From JAWRCU01 sp033542235 (lineage in GTDB: Bacteria; Pseudomonadota; Alphaproteobacteria; Rhizobiales; Rhizobiaceae): DNA of 64,000 nucleotides. The stretch spans positions 676,862-740,861 of the forward strand of contig NZ_JAWRCU010000001.1 of NCBI RefSeq assembly GCF_033542235.1, read 5' to 3'. Below, in pieces: positions 1 through 8,792 of this stretch. A program made the position numbers and the translations under genes. Below the pieces are notes generated by a model. It was given only the letters and a program-made list of their open reading frames with translations, made no database searches and had not been told where the DNA came from. Each line of letters begins with the position of its first letter. The first letter of the stretch is position 1.

Positions 1-1
1 T

Positions 2-163
2 GCCACCCTGGACGATGTGGGCGGTGAGATCCTCGACTTGATCAAGGACGTGGCACGCGGCGAAACGACCAAGTCGGAGCATCTCGGCCACCGCGAATTC
101 ATATTGACCTACAAGAGTTTCGAGCCGATCGGCCCGGCCTGCCTGCCCACGGCTGCCGCCTGA
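2..163 (+). CDS. UxaA-family dehydratase, C-terminal end only
   Basis: The reading frame is open from the window edge to a TGA at 161-163 and gives 53 residues. The tail contains GHREF, then YKSFEPIGPACLP, which is the typical end of the UxaA/altronate-galactarate dehydratase family (sugar-acid dehydration, cytoplasm). The start and catalytic part lie outside the window, so the substrate cannot be told. Confidence 0.7.
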   Translation, partial: ATLDDVGGEILDLIKDVARGETTKSEHLGHREFILTYKSFEPIGPACLPTAAA

Positions 164-364
164 TCGTCACGGCGGCTGCCCGGAACAGAGCGTCGCGCAC
201 GCGAACACGCTAGACCAAAGGTCTGGCCAATCCAGGACGTAGTGTCCGGCGTAGCTTGGCTGAGGCGAGCCCAGTTCCTGACGCCACTATCGGCATGCAT
301 GCGGCAGGCCTGCCGATCTCGCGATCGAGCATCCGAGGCCAAGCCACTCGCCGCGACTGAGCTC

Positions 365-478
365 TTAATGGCGCTGCTCTGCTAGGTCGGTCACATGCTC
401 GAGGCCGCCCGGCAAGCGCTTGATGCGCTCGTCCCCGCTGAGCTCGAGCCCGTTCCTCTTCAGCGCCTCGATCATGCT
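365..478 (-). pseudogene. Decayed fragment of a DUF2461 (TIGR02453) gene
   Basis: Read leftward, this stretch encodes a piece close to residues 155-190 of the intact DUF2461 protein at 8873-9565: ALKRNGLELSGDERIKRLPG against ALKKNGLELSDDQRMKRLPR, followed by a match to EHVTD. It then shortens to LAEQRH and stops at 365-367. By eye the DNA is roughly 80 percent identical over about 95 bases. Neither the N-terminal two thirds nor the C-terminus is present. The chrA stop codon (472-474) lies inside this relic, so chrA was joined directly to it. Confidence 0.75.
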
Positions 479-1881
479 GTTGCCGCTGCGTAAATCAGCC
501 CGAGAACCGAGCTCCCCAGAAGCACGGGGATGATCCCGATCTTGAAGCGAAAGACCGCCACCATCGCGCCCGCCGTCAGGACCAGCGCAGGCAGATTGAT
601 CGAGCTGAGCACAGGCACGTTTACGCTCATGCCGAAGGCGTTGACCTCGCGCAATGCGCCGAACAGTACGTGAAGGGCAAACCACAGCGCCAGGTTCAGG
701 ATCACGCCGACCACAGCTGCCGTGATCGCCGCTAGCGCGGCAGAAAGAGCTCTGTTGCTGCGCAGGGCCTCAACGAACGGCGCACCAACGAAGATCCAGA
801 GGAAGCACGGCACGAAAGTGACCCACGTGGTGAGCAGCCCGCCGAGCGTGCCGGCCAGCAACGGATTGAGCGAACCCGGCGCACGATACGCTCCCATGAA
901 CCCCACGAATTGAGTGACCATGATGAGCGGGCCGGGCGTGGTTTCCGCCATGCCCAGCCCGTCCAGCATCTCGCCTGGCTTCAGCCAGCCATAGGTATCG
1001 ACGGACTGCTGCGCCACATAGGCGAGCACGGCATAGGCGCCGCCGAAGGTTACAACGGCCATTTTCGAGAAGAAGACGGCGATGTTCGTGAAGACGTTGC
1101 CCGGTCCTGCAAGAACGAGCAATCCGAGCACCGGCACGAACCAGAGCGCCAGAAAAACACCGCCGATCTTGAGCGACCAGCTGAGCGGCGGGCGCGCATG
1201 CGACGGGATTTCCTCCCCGAGCGCGGTGTCGGCATCGGCGACCTGGTTGCCGCCCACCTTGCCGTGGCCGCCACTCGATCCGAAGGCGGCAGCGCCGGCT
1301 CGCTCGCCGATGAAACCGACTATTGCTGCCGCTAGGATGATCACGGGAAATGGTACCCGGAAGAAGAACAGCGCAACGAATGCGGCTGCCGCGAGCGCGA
1401 TCATCACGTTGTTCCTGAGCGCTCGCCTGCCAACGCGAACGACGGCCTCAAGCACAATCGCGAGGACCGCAGCCTTCAGCCCGAAAAACAGCGCCTGAAC
1501 TGCACCGACATTGCCGAAGATGGCGTAGATCCAGCTGAGCACCATGATCGACACGACACCAGGCAGAACGAACAGGACGCCGGCAACGAGGCCGCCCTTG
1601 GTCTTGTGGAGGAGCCAGCCGATGTAGACGGCGAGTTGCTGGGCCTCGGGGCCGGGCAGCAGCGTGCAAAAGTTGAGCGCGTGCAGGAAACGCATCTCGC
1701 CGATCCAGCGCTTCTCCTCCACGAGAATGCGATGCATGACGGCGATTTGTCCGGCTGGCCCGCCGAAGCTCAGGGCTGCGACCCGCACCCATACCCGCAC
1801 GGCCTCGCTGAATGAGATGCCATGATGGGGTGTGTCGGTCTGCAAGGCCGATACGGCCGTGGTACCGGCGAGATTGGCCAT
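472..1881 (-). CDS. chrA: Chromate efflux transporter ChrA
   Basis: A 469-residue inner-membrane protein of the CHR family, which exports chromate. It shows the two homologous halves of long-chain members: FGGPAGQ (39-45) and LLPGPEAQQLA (75-84) in the first half, and FGGAYAVLAYVAQQ (279-292) and TTPGPLI (314-320) in the second. The halves are joined by a polar, glycine-rich segment (about 195-230). Multiple hydrophobic helices are evident. It lies 14 bases downstream of chrB and is probably co-transcribed with it. Chromate (and sulfate) specificity is known for the family and not tested here. Confidence 0.95.
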   Translation of the reverse strand: MANLAGTTAVSALQTDTPHHGISFSEAVRVWVRVAALSFGGPAGQIAVMHRILVEEKRWIGEMRFLHALNFCTLLPGPEAQQLAVYIGWLLHKTKGGLVAGVLFVLPGVVSIMVLSWIYAIFGNVGAVQALFFGLKAAVLAIVLEAVVRVGRRALRNNVMIALAAAAFVALFFFRVPFPVIILAAAIVGFIGERAGAAAFGSSGGHGKVGGNQVADADTALGEEIPSHARPPLSWSLKIGGVFLALWFVPVLGLLVLAGPGNVFTNIAVFFSKMAVVTFGGAYAVLAYVAQQSVDTYGWLKPGEMLDGLGMAETTPGPLIMVTQFVGFMGAYRAPGSLNPLLAGTLGGLLTTWVTFVPCFLWIFVGAPFVEALRSNRALSAALAAITAAVVGVILNLALWFALHVLFGALREVNAFGMSVNVPVLSSINLPALVLTAGAMVAVFRFKIGIIPVLLGSSVLGLIYAAATA

Positions 1882-1895
1882 GGCTTGATACCTAC

Positions 1896-2885
1896 TTACC
1901 CGCGTTTCTGGCGAAAATACTGGTAGAGATTGTCGAAGACGGAAGCGCCCTGCGAGGTCCGCTCGTCGTCCTTCCTGTTGTTGGCGGCGATGCCGGTGAT
2001 CAGGCTGGCGATGCCGGTGGCTTCCTCGCGTCCGAACTTGCTGTCCTTGAGATCTATGTCGTGAACGATCTCGGCTATGGCTTGCAGTGCCGGATCGGAA
2101 AGTCCCGCGCGCTTGAGCAATACCTCGAAGCTGCAGCTGTCGCCTTCATGGGTGATCTCGCCTTCGAACATGTCGAACCGCAGTTCACCCGGTTTCGGGA
2201 TGTAGCCCTTGCCAGGTACGAAGCGGATGATCGCTTCCGGATCGATGAAGCGGCGGATGAGCCAGCTGCAAGCGATGCGATCCACATGCACGTCGCGACG
2301 CGTGACCCAGGTCCGGCCCTTGAGGTCCGAGATCAAATCACCTGACTTTGACGCTTCCTCGCTCACGGCCGGCTCCTCTGCAACGTTCCGTTCGAGTTCC
2401 CCGAGCAGTCCCTCGACCGCAAGGCGGCCCGTGGCGCCGAAAAAGTCGATCGCATCGAGCTCAACGAGCCGCTTGCGCAGCCGCCCTAGCTGCGACCGCG
2501 CCTCTGCGCGTTTTTGCGCGGACGCGTTCGCCTCGACATCCGCAATGAGGCTGCGAGCTTGCTCAACGATCTCGGCGTAGTCGGCATCACGCGCGGAATT
2601 GAATAGCGTCTCGACTTGCGCATCAGACAGGCCGTCGACCAGGCGCGCCTCGCAGACAATCGCTTCACCACCGCCAGCGATGATCTCCTTGAGTAGCCAC
2701 TCGAAATCCTCCTGTGTCTCGGCGTTGGCGGGCAGCGCATAGACCGTGCTTTTGACTGCCACCGCGCCGATGCCTTGCAGCCGCCGCCAGATCTTCACGC
2801 GAAAGTAGGCCGGCTTGGTCGGCAGCTGATGAATGAGGAGCAGCCAGCGCTGCTCCCTCGGTTCCGCCCCCTCGTTCATGAACAT
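1896..2885 (-). CDS. chrB: Chromate resistance regulator ChrB
   Basis: 329 residues with the usual two-part ChrB layout. The N-terminal part starts with WLLLIHQLPTKPAYFRVKIW and holds KSTVYALP. The C-terminal Chrome_Resist domain begins near residue 192 (WVTRRDVHVDRIACSWLIRRF) and contains EITHEGDSCSFEVL. ChrB proteins are chromate-responsive regulators of chrA. The first ATG is at 2885, but a weak promoter-like TACGGT lies just upstream, so the in-frame ATG at 2879 is also possible. The gene is divergent from another ChrB-domain gene starting at 3001, with a short shared control region. Confidence 0.93.
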   Translation of the reverse strand: MFMNEGAEPREQRWLLLIHQLPTKPAYFRVKIWRRLQGIGAVAVKSTVYALPANAETQEDFEWLLKEIIAGGGEAIVCEARLVDGLSDAQVETLFNSARDADYAEIVEQARSLIADVEANASAQKRAEARSQLGRLRKRLVELDAIDFFGATGRLAVEGLLGELERNVAEEPAVSEEASKSGDLISDLKGRTWVTRRDVHVDRIACSWLIRRFIDPEAIIRFVPGKGYIPKPGELRFDMFEGEITHEGDSCSFEVLLKRAGLSDPALQAIAEIVHDIDLKDSKFGREEATGIASLITGIAANNRKDDERTSQGASVFDNLYQYFRQKRG

Positions 2886-2916
2886 ACCGTATCATCTAAT
2901 CGTGAAAATGCAACAC

Positions 2917-2945
2917 TTGTATCACCAAAACCCCAGGGCTAGCAT
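2917..2945 (+). promoter_or_regulatory. Candidate promoter for the rightward ChrB-like gene
   Basis: TTGTAT (2917-2922) and TAGCAT (2940-2945) are separated by 17 bases, a sigma-70-like arrangement, in the 115-base gap between the divergent chrB and the ChrB-domain gene. Similar octamers gtatcatc and gtatcacc occur in the same gap and could be regulator contacts. This is inferred from spacing only. Confidence 0.4.
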
Positions 2946-3000
2946 CTGCCTATCATCGATGCCGACCTCATCATGTGCGGGAAAAAGGGAGGACTTCACC

Positions 3001-3468
3001 ATGAAATGGGTCACTCGCGAACGTCCTGTCATTGACCGCATTGCCTGTCCTTGGTTGATTGCGCGCTTCATCGACAAGGAACCGGAGTTTCTGTTCGTGC
3101 CGCCAGTCCAAGTGGTTCGGGTAGCGCAGGAAACTGGGGCGACTCCTTACGACGTGCCCGGTGTTGAGCTCACGCATGTCGGGGATGGCTGCAGCTTCGA
3201 TACGTTCGTCTCGAAATATGACCTGGATCGCGACCCCGCCATCGCAACTATTGCCGCGATCGTGCGCGGCGCAGACACCGACCGGCACGACCTTACCCCG
3301 CAGTCCGCCGGTCTCCTGGCAATCTCGATGGGGCTGCGGGACGTGACGCCCGACGACCACGAGGTGCTTAGGCATGGGTTCGTTATTTACGACGCGCTCT
3401 ACGCCTGGGCCGCGCGCCGACAGGCGGAGAAACACAGCTGGCCTCCGACGATGAAACCGGCGGCCTGA
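3001..3468 (+). CDS. Stand-alone ChrB C-terminal domain protein (chromate resistance)
   Basis: 155 residues starting at ATG 3001, preceded by GGGAGG at good spacing; upstream in-frame starts lack this site. The protein is essentially only the Chrome_Resist domain: VTRERPVIDRIACPWLIARF near the start and ELTHVGDGCSFDTFV in the middle. These are the same motifs as the C-terminal half of the neighbouring ChrB. The N-terminal ChrB domain is absent, so it may act as an enzyme or sensor partner and not as a full regulator. It opens a rightward group with the DUF1259, propeller and MFS genes. Confidence 0.85.
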   Translation: MKWVTRERPVIDRIACPWLIARFIDKEPEFLFVPPVQVVRVAQETGATPYDVPGVELTHVGDGCSFDTFVSKYDLDRDPAIATIAAIVRGADTDRHDLTPQSAGLLAISMGLRDVTPDDHEVLRHGFVIYDALYAWAARRQAEKHSWPPTMKPAA

Positions 3469-3568
3469 CCGGCTGCCGCAAGTCGCAATTCCGGAAGCGT
3501 GCTGCCGCTTTCTGGGCGGGCGATGTTTACCGATTTGGGCACTTGGGACTGAGTACAGGAGTAAAACC

Positions 3569-4456
3569 ATGCATGCAAAAAGCGTAGCTGGCCTCGCGTT
3601 TGCGGCAGCCCTCGGAGTCGCTCAACCTGTTCTGGCGGCACCTGACTGGAAGGCCGTAGCGCAGGCGCTTGGAAAATCCGGTACCGCGATGCCGGATGGC
3701 GTTTATCGCGTCGGGCTGCCGCGGTCGGACCTGAAGGTGACGGTCGATGGAATCGAGATCAAACCGGCATTCGCGCTCGGCGGCTGGCTCGCTTTCCAGG
3801 CGGCAGGCGACAAGGATGCCATGGTCATGGGCGATCTCGTACTCACAGAGAACGAGATCAACCCGGTGATGGAAAGCCTTGCGGGGTCGGGGATCGAGAC
3901 AACCGGGCTTCACAACCATCTGTTACGCGCCGACCCGGCGACGATGTACATGCATGTCGAAGGGCACGGCGATGCCGTCAAGCTGGCCGACAGCCTTCAT
4001 GCCGCCCTCGCGCTCAGCAAGACGCCGTTCGGGTCGTCGCCGAGCGCGAAGTCAGAAACCGTTGACCTCGATACGGCTGGCATCGATGGCATCATGGGCA
4101 GCAAGGGCAAGGTGAATGGCGGCGTCTACCAGTTCACCATTCCGCGGGCCGACAAGATCACGGAAAGCGGCATGCCCGTTCCGGCATCGATGGGTACCGG
4201 CATCGCCATCAACTTCGAGCCGCTCGGTGGCGGCAAGGCTGCAATCACCGGCGATTTCGTTTTGACGTCCGAGGAAGTGAATCCCGTGCTCCGCCAGCTG
4301 AGAGAACATGGGATCGAGGTGACCGCGCTGCACAATCATATGCTCGCCGAACAGCCGCGTCTGTTTTTCATGCACTTCTGGTCTCACGACGACGCCGCGA
4401 CCCTGGCGCGCGGCCTCAGATCCGCCTTGGACAAGACCAACCTGCAGCGCTCCTGA
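3569..4456 (+). CDS. Exported DUF1259 (LppY/LpqO-like) protein with duplicated domain
   Basis: 295 residues with a signal peptide (about 1-23, ending VLA-A) and the start set by CAGGAG upstream of ATG 3569. Two copies of one domain follow. In the first, LHNH (114-117) is followed by MHVEGHG (128-134). In the second, LHNH (254-257) is followed by MHFWSHD (268-274). The copies are offset by exactly 140 residues. The family is of unknown biochemical role, and the conserved His pattern hints at metal binding. It sits between chromate-resistance and propeller genes, so a periplasmic role in metal or oxyanion stress is possible but inferred. Confidence 0.85.
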   Translation: MHAKSVAGLAFAAALGVAQPVLAAPDWKAVAQALGKSGTAMPDGVYRVGLPRSDLKVTVDGIEIKPAFALGGWLAFQAAGDKDAMVMGDLVLTENEINPVMESLAGSGIETTGLHNHLLRADPATMYMHVEGHGDAVKLADSLHAALALSKTPFGSSPSAKSETVDLDTAGIDGIMGSKGKVNGGVYQFTIPRADKITESGMPVPASMGTGIAINFEPLGGGKAAITGDFVLTSEEVNPVLRQLREHGIEVTALHNHMLAEQPRLFFMHFWSHDDAATLARGLRSALDKTNLQRS

Positions 4457-4481
4457 TGAAGCTGATGATTAGTGGGCGCCA

Positions 4482-5492
4482 ATGCGAAGACCTTCCGTGC
4501 AGGCGGTAAGCATCCTGCTAGCGGGTGCGTTCGTCGCCGCTACTGCGCCACCTGTCGCGCAGGCGGCTGAAGCAGCGCCCCTCCAACTCGTGACGAAGAT
4601 CCCGCTCGGCGAAGTGAAAGGCCGAATCGACCACATGGCGATTGATCTGGCTGGGCAGCGCCTCTTCGTGGCCGAACTCGGTAACGACAGCGTGGGGATC
4701 GTCGACCTGAAGACATCGCAAGTGTCGGGCCGGGTCCGCGGACTCAAGGAGCCCCAGGGTGTCGGCTATGTCGGTTCGAATGACACGCTCTACGTGGCCG
4801 ACGCGGGCGACGGAACAGTGCATCTGTTTCGCGGGCAGGACCTCAAGAAGGCAGGCCGTATCCGGCTTGGCGAAGACGCGGACAACATCCGGATCGACAG
4901 CGCCGGCAACCAGGTGTTCGTGGGCTATGGCAAGGGAGCGCTGGCAATCATCGATGCCAGCAAAAAGCGGAAGGTTGCCGACATTGCACTGGATGGCCAT
5001 CCCGAAAGCTTCCGGCTGGAGAGCGGCGGAAGCCGGATCTTCGTGAACGTTCCCGACGCGCATGCGATCGAGGTGGCCGACCGACAGGGCAATAAGGTGG
5101 ACACCCGCTGGGCGACCGCTCAAGCCGGCGAGAACTATCCGATGGCGCTGGACGAGGCCTCGCGGCAAGTTATCGTGGTGTTCCGTAAGCCGGCGACGCT
5201 GGCCGCGTTCTCCATGCAGGACGGAGCGCCGGTCGCACGTGCAGCAGTTTGCGGGGATGCCGATGATGTGTTCGTCGATGCGACGCGGCACCGGGTCTAT
5301 GTCAGCTGTGGCGAAGGCTACCTCGACGTCTTCGAACCGGAAGACGGCGGCTTCCGGCGCATCGCACATCTCGCCACCGCTCCAGGCGCACGTACGTCGC
5401 TGTTCGTATCTGAGCTCGACCTCCTATTCCTCGCCGTTCGGGCCGGAACCACGGAAAAAGCGGCTATCTGGACATATCGGCCCACGCCTTGA
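4482..5492 (+). CDS. Periplasmic YncE/NHL-type beta-propeller protein
   Basis: 336 residues. A signal peptide (about 1-28, AQA) is followed by repeated blade-like segments such as HMAIDLAGQRLFVAELGNDS, GYVGSNDTLYVADAGDGTV and RIDSAGNQVFVGYGKG, typical of YVTN/NHL propellers. No catalytic signature is recognisable, so it is probably a binding or scaffold protein. It lies 25 bases after the DUF1259 gene and 18 bases before an MFS gene, consistent with one operon. Confidence 0.8.
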   Translation: MRRPSVQAVSILLAGAFVAATAPPVAQAAEAAPLQLVTKIPLGEVKGRIDHMAIDLAGQRLFVAELGNDSVGIVDLKTSQVSGRVRGLKEPQGVGYVGSNDTLYVADAGDGTVHLFRGQDLKKAGRIRLGEDADNIRIDSAGNQVFVGYGKGALAIIDASKKRKVADIALDGHPESFRLESGGSRIFVNVPDAHAIEVADRQGNKVDTRWATAQAGENYPMALDEASRQVIVVFRKPATLAAFSMQDGAPVARAAVCGDADDVFVDATRHRVYVSCGEGYLDVFEPEDGGFRRIAHLATAPGARTSLFVSELDLLFLAVRAGTTEKAAIWTYRPTP

Positions 5493-5510
5493 GGGACCGC
5501 AACTTCGAAG

Positions 5511-6773
5511 ATGGAGTGTCGTGACATCGCTGACGAAGGTCCGAGCAGGCGCGCGGCACGGCGCCGCGGCATTGGACGAGCACCGGATGTCACGCGCGTT
5601 CTCCTGGCTCGCTCCATGCGCGCCTTCGGGGATGGCTATGTCGCTATCCTGCTGCCTGTTCATCTTTCCCATTTTGGCTACGATGCCTTCGCTGTCGGCC
5701 TGATCTCGACGGCGACCCTGTTGGGCTCTGCCATTCTGACGCTGGCTGTCGGGCTGCTCTCTCACCGGATTTCTCGGCGGAGCGCCCTGCTCGGTGCCGC
5801 CCTTCTGATGACCATGACCGGGTTGGGCTTCGCCGGGCTCGACAGCTTCTGGCCGCTGGTCGTGATCGCGTTCGTGGGAACACTCAACCCGTCAGGCGGC
5901 GACGTCAGCGTCTTCCTACCGCTCGAGCATACCGTCCTCTCCCAGGTGATCGCTGACGCGGATCGGACGGCAGCGTTCGCCCGCTATAGCGCGGCGGGTG
6001 CCTTTTTCGGCGCCCTCGGAGCGCTCTTCGTCGGGGTGGTCGACTGGCTCGCCATACTCCTTGCGCCCTCAACGACGGGCGCTCTCCTCTTCGGGCTCTA
6101 CGGTGCCATCGGGCTGCTCACATTCCTGCTGTACCGCCGTTTGTCACCCAGGGTCGAGGCTGGCGCCGACCGCCGGCCGGCACCGTTGGGCCCGTCGCGA
6201 AGTATAGTCTATCAGCTCGCTGCGCTGTTTTCGGTTGATGCATTCGGGGGAGGTCTAGTTATTAACGCCTTGCTGACGCTCTGGCTCAGAGCGCGCTTCG
6301 GGCTCGATGTCTCCACAATCGGAGCGATCTTCTTCGTGACCAGTCTGTGTTCCGCGGCCTCCTACTTCGCAGCGGTGCCGCTTGCCGGACGTTTCGGGTT
6401 GGTGAACACGATGGTGTTCACGCACCTGCCGTCCAACTTGTTCCTGATCCTGACCGCCTTTGCGTCGACAGTCTGGGTCGCATTCGGGCTCCTGATCCTG
6501 CGGGCACTGCTGTCCCAGATGGACGTGCCGACCCGCTCGTCCTACGTCATGGCTGTGGTGCAGCCGGAGGAGCGGCCCGCGGCCGCGAGCGCGACCGCAG
6601 TGCCGCGCAGTCTTGCATCCGCGGTCGCACCGCTGCTGTCCGGCTGGTTGCTGAGTGTGTCGCCCTTTGGCTGGCCGCTCATCCTCGCAGGGATCATCAA
6701 GGCGGCTTACGATTTAGCGCTGCTGCAGCGGTTCTCCGGCATCAAACCGCCTGAGGAACATTGCGGCGAATGA
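5511..6773 (+). CDS. MFS transporter of the chromate-locus group
   Basis: 420 residues with about 12 hydrophobic helices and an N-terminal polar leader of about 30 residues. LARSMRAFGDGYVAILLPVH starts helix 1, and a basic SHRISRRSA loop lies between helices 2 and 3, as in the major facilitator superfamily. GAGGG at 5491-5495 is a loose ribosome site for ATG 5511, so the exact start is uncertain. The substrate is unknown. Its place behind ChrB-domain, DUF1259 and propeller genes suggests export linked to oxyanion or metal resistance. Confidence 0.82.
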   Translation: MECRDIADEGPSRRAARRRGIGRAPDVTRVLLARSMRAFGDGYVAILLPVHLSHFGYDAFAVGLISTATLLGSAILTLAVGLLSHRISRRSALLGAALLMTMTGLGFAGLDSFWPLVVIAFVGTLNPSGGDVSVFLPLEHTVLSQVIADADRTAAFARYSAAGAFFGALGALFVGVVDWLAILLAPSTTGALLFGLYGAIGLLTFLLYRRLSPRVEAGADRRPAPLGPSRSIVYQLAALFSVDAFGGGLVINALLTLWLRARFGLDVSTIGAIFFVTSLCSAASYFAAVPLAGRFGLVNTMVFTHLPSNLFLILTAFASTVWVAFGLLILRALLSQMDVPTRSSYVMAVVQPEERPAAASATAVPRSLASAVAPLLSGWLLSVSPFGWPLILAGIIKAAYDLALLQRFSGIKPPEEHCGE

Positions 6774-6968
6774 GGGGCGCATCTCAATGGCGTGTTCCGG
6801 AGCGTACAGTTCTGCCCGAATGGCCAGGGAGGCCCCGGCTTCCTGCAAGTGGAACCCACACTGTGGTTGAAGCGTTTTGAGCGCAGCATGCTGGGCCGCG
6901 CCCGGCCTTCCCTTCGACAGTCAAGCCAAGGTGCGGCCGCACAGCGGTTTGCGGAAGGAGAAGGTACC

Positions 6969-7451
6969 ATGATCCGCAGTTTCCTGGTTACTACGGTGCT
7001 TGCGACGCTTGTCGCGACAGCCGCCTACGCCCAACAGGCGCCGGCGCCCGCACCGGCTCCCGAGCCGCCAAAGCCCGTCCAGGCCGACGGCTATCTCGCC
7101 AGCAACTACATCGGCACGAGCGTCTACAACGGCACAGACCCCAACGCCCAGAAAATCGGCAAGGTGAACGACATCCTTATCGACTCGAAGGGCACGGCCA
7201 AATCGATCGTGATTGGCGTTGGCGGCTTCCTCGGTATTGGCGAAAAGAACGTCGCAATCGACTTTCCCAAGCTCTCCTGGGTAGAGGCCAATGGCCAACG
7301 CTGGATGGTGACAGCCGCCAGCAAGGAACAGCTCGAAGCGGCGTCTGCGTTTGATACCACGCCTTATCGGCCGGCACCGCCGCCACCTGCGTCAGGCGGA
7401 ACGATGGCGACACCTCCGGCGACCACGCCTCCGGCCAATACATCGCAGTAA
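6969..7451 (+). CDS. Exported PRC-barrel domain protein
   Basis: 160 residues. ATG 6969 follows GGAAGGAGAAGG, a strong ribosome site, and is preferred over longer in-frame starts. A signal peptide (1-21, AYA) is followed by a proline-alanine segment and then a PRC-barrel domain (about 42-115). The recognisable parts are GTSVYNG, KIGKVNDILIDSKG and VGGFLGIGEKNVAI. The tail is proline-rich. PRC-barrel proteins of this exported type are common in rhizobia and of unclear role. A clear terminator follows, so the transcription unit ends here. Confidence 0.85.
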   Translation: MIRSFLVTTVLATLVATAAYAQQAPAPAPAPEPPKPVQADGYLASNYIGTSVYNGTDPNAQKIGKVNDILIDSKGTAKSIVIGVGGFLGIGEKNVAIDFPKLSWVEANGQRWMVTAASKEQLEAASAFDTTPYRPAPPPPASGGTMATPPATTPPANTSQ

Positions 7452-7497
7452 TCGGTGACTGGCTCCGCCGCGGTGGTAAAGCAGGGGGCCGACGGCA

Positions 7498-7528
7498 AGC
7501 TCGCGCGGGAAACGGCGCGAGCTTTTTT
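7498..7528 (+). terminator. Rho-independent terminator after the PRC-barrel gene
   Basis: A perfect 9-bp stem, AGCTCGCGC (7498-7506) with GCGCGAGCT (7515-7523), is followed by a run of T. It lies 47 bases past the stop codon of the PRC-barrel gene. Confidence 0.85.
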
Positions 7529-7624
7529 CATCTATGACGGCAGCGCAGTCTAAGATTAGGCTGGAAGAGTGTCCGAGCCGGTATTCCAGCCCGGCTTGCA
7601 AGAACCAGACTTCCGCCACCAACG

Positions 7625-7921
7625 CTACCCAACGAACTGCCTCAGAACGATCAGCGTCGCAGCGCCGGCGAGGAACATCGTCAGCATGCCACCGCGCAAC
7701 GCCACCAGTCCGGCGACAGCGAGCGCGGTCCATTCGATCCAGCTCCCCTGCATGGCGGCGGGAGCGACCAGCGTCGTGAGCACAGCCGCCGGCACGGCAT
7801 TGAGCGCTGCCTCGATCCGCGGATGGACATGCTCGAAGCGCGACAGCACGAGATGGCCGCCGATGCGAGTGAGGTAGGTCGCGACCGCGCCGGCCAGGAT
7901 GATCCAGATCGTGGTGCTCAA
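7625..7921 (-). CDS. azlD: AzlD-family branched-chain amino acid export subunit
   Basis: 98 residues, the usual AzlD size, with about four hydrophobic helices. The reading starts at TTG 7921, whose bases overlap the azlC stop (TTGA), giving an N-terminus LSTTIWIILAGAVATYLTRI. RIGG and the basic FEHVHPRIEAAL loop are typical of the family. With AzlC it forms a two-component permease for branched-chain amino acids or analogues. A longer reading is possible but would run deep into azlC. Confidence 0.85.
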   Translation of the reverse strand: MSTTIWIILAGAVATYLTRIGGHLVLSRFEHVHPRIEAALNAVPAAVLTTLVAPAAMQGSWIEWTALAVAGLVALRGGMLTMFLAGAATLIVLRQFVG

Positions 7922-8664
7922 CCGCCTGCTCCCGCCCTTCCATCGGACATTCCAGTCTTTGCCCGGACGGGCATGGCAGCAGCGAGCACGACCCCGGCGA
8001 GCGCGCCGAGCGAGACGTGCCACGGCGAGCCGACGAAGTGTTCGGCCGCGACCGATGCGACTGCGCTCGCCGCCACCACCGGCAGCCAGAGCGGCCGTTT
8101 CCTGAAGCTCATGACAAGGCCGAGGAAATAGATGGGCAGCAGGAAGTCGAGTCCGAGAGCTTCAGTGTTTTCGACGAACCGGCCGAAATAGGCACCCAGG
8201 CCGGATTCGATCACCCAGGGCAGCCAGAGTGCCGCGCCGAAGCCGAAATACCAGGCGAAGCTGACTGTCTTGCCTGCCTCCCTCCTTCGCTCCGTCTCGG
8301 CGAACTGCGGATCCGTGAGCAGGAAAAAGGAGAGCGCCTTGTGCAGGAGCGGCCATGCCGACACGCGCCGTCCGAAAGCGGCCGAATAGAGCACGTGGCG
8401 AAAATTGACGGCGAATATCGAAAAGACGATCAGCCATGGCGCGAGCTTCTGGCCGAACAGCTCGATACCGACCATCTGACTGGCGCCGCCATAGACGACA
8501 GCGCTCATCAGCATCGTCTCCAAGATCGAAAAGCCGTTGTCCACGGCGAGAGCGCCGAACAGGATGCCGAACGGAACGATGGCCACGGCCACGGGAACGC
8601 CAGTACGCACACCCTCCATCAATTCGCGCAGCGTGGCGCCGCGATCGATCGTTTCGACAGCCAT
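7918..8664 (-). CDS. azlC: AzlC-family branched-chain amino acid permease
   Basis: 248 residues. ATG 8664 has GGAGGG just upstream, so the longer in-frame start inside the repeat at 8694-8733 is rejected. The family hallmarks are present: VAIVPFGILFGALAVDNGFS, AVVYGGASQMVGIELFGQ and the NFRHVLYSAA segment. It is an inner-membrane protein that pairs with AzlD, whose start overlaps the azlC stop. No regulator is visible nearby. Confidence 0.92.
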   Translation of the reverse strand: MAVETIDRGATLRELMEGVRTGVPVAVAIVPFGILFGALAVDNGFSILETMLMSAVVYGGASQMVGIELFGQKLAPWLIVFSIFAVNFRHVLYSAAFGRRVSAWPLLHKALSFFLLTDPQFAETERRREAGKTVSFAWYFGFGAALWLPWVIESGLGAYFGRFVENTEALGLDFLLPIYFLGLVMSFRKRPLWLPVVAASAVASVAAEHFVGSPWHVSLGALAGVVLAAAMPVRAKTGMSDGRAGAGG

Positions 8665-8693
8665 TGGCCCTCCAGATCGGGGTTTTAGCTGGA

Positions 8694-8792
8694 GCATGAT
8701 CCCGAAAGTTGCAGACTTTTCGGATAAGATCATGCTGCAAAAACAAAGACCTAGATCAGAATGAATAACTCCATTTCATTCTGATCTAGGTC
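8694..8792. repeat. Palindromic intergenic repeat, family A copy 1
   Basis: Two adjacent hairpins. The first pairs GCATGATC (8694-8701) with GATCATGC (8728-8735) and includes an inner ccgaaa/tttcgg stem. The second has a perfect 18-bp stem (8748-8765 with 8775-8792) and a 9-base loop. The head ttcggataagatcatgctg recurs at 14554-14572. Such mosaic palindromes are common between rhizobial genes. It lies between azlC and DUF2461. Confidence 0.8.

Noticed and set aside
109..342. Minus-strand open frame of 77 codons near the left edge
   Set aside because: No ribosome site, no domain, and it overlaps the UxaA tail; 164-364 shows only a small agacc/ggtct hairpin.
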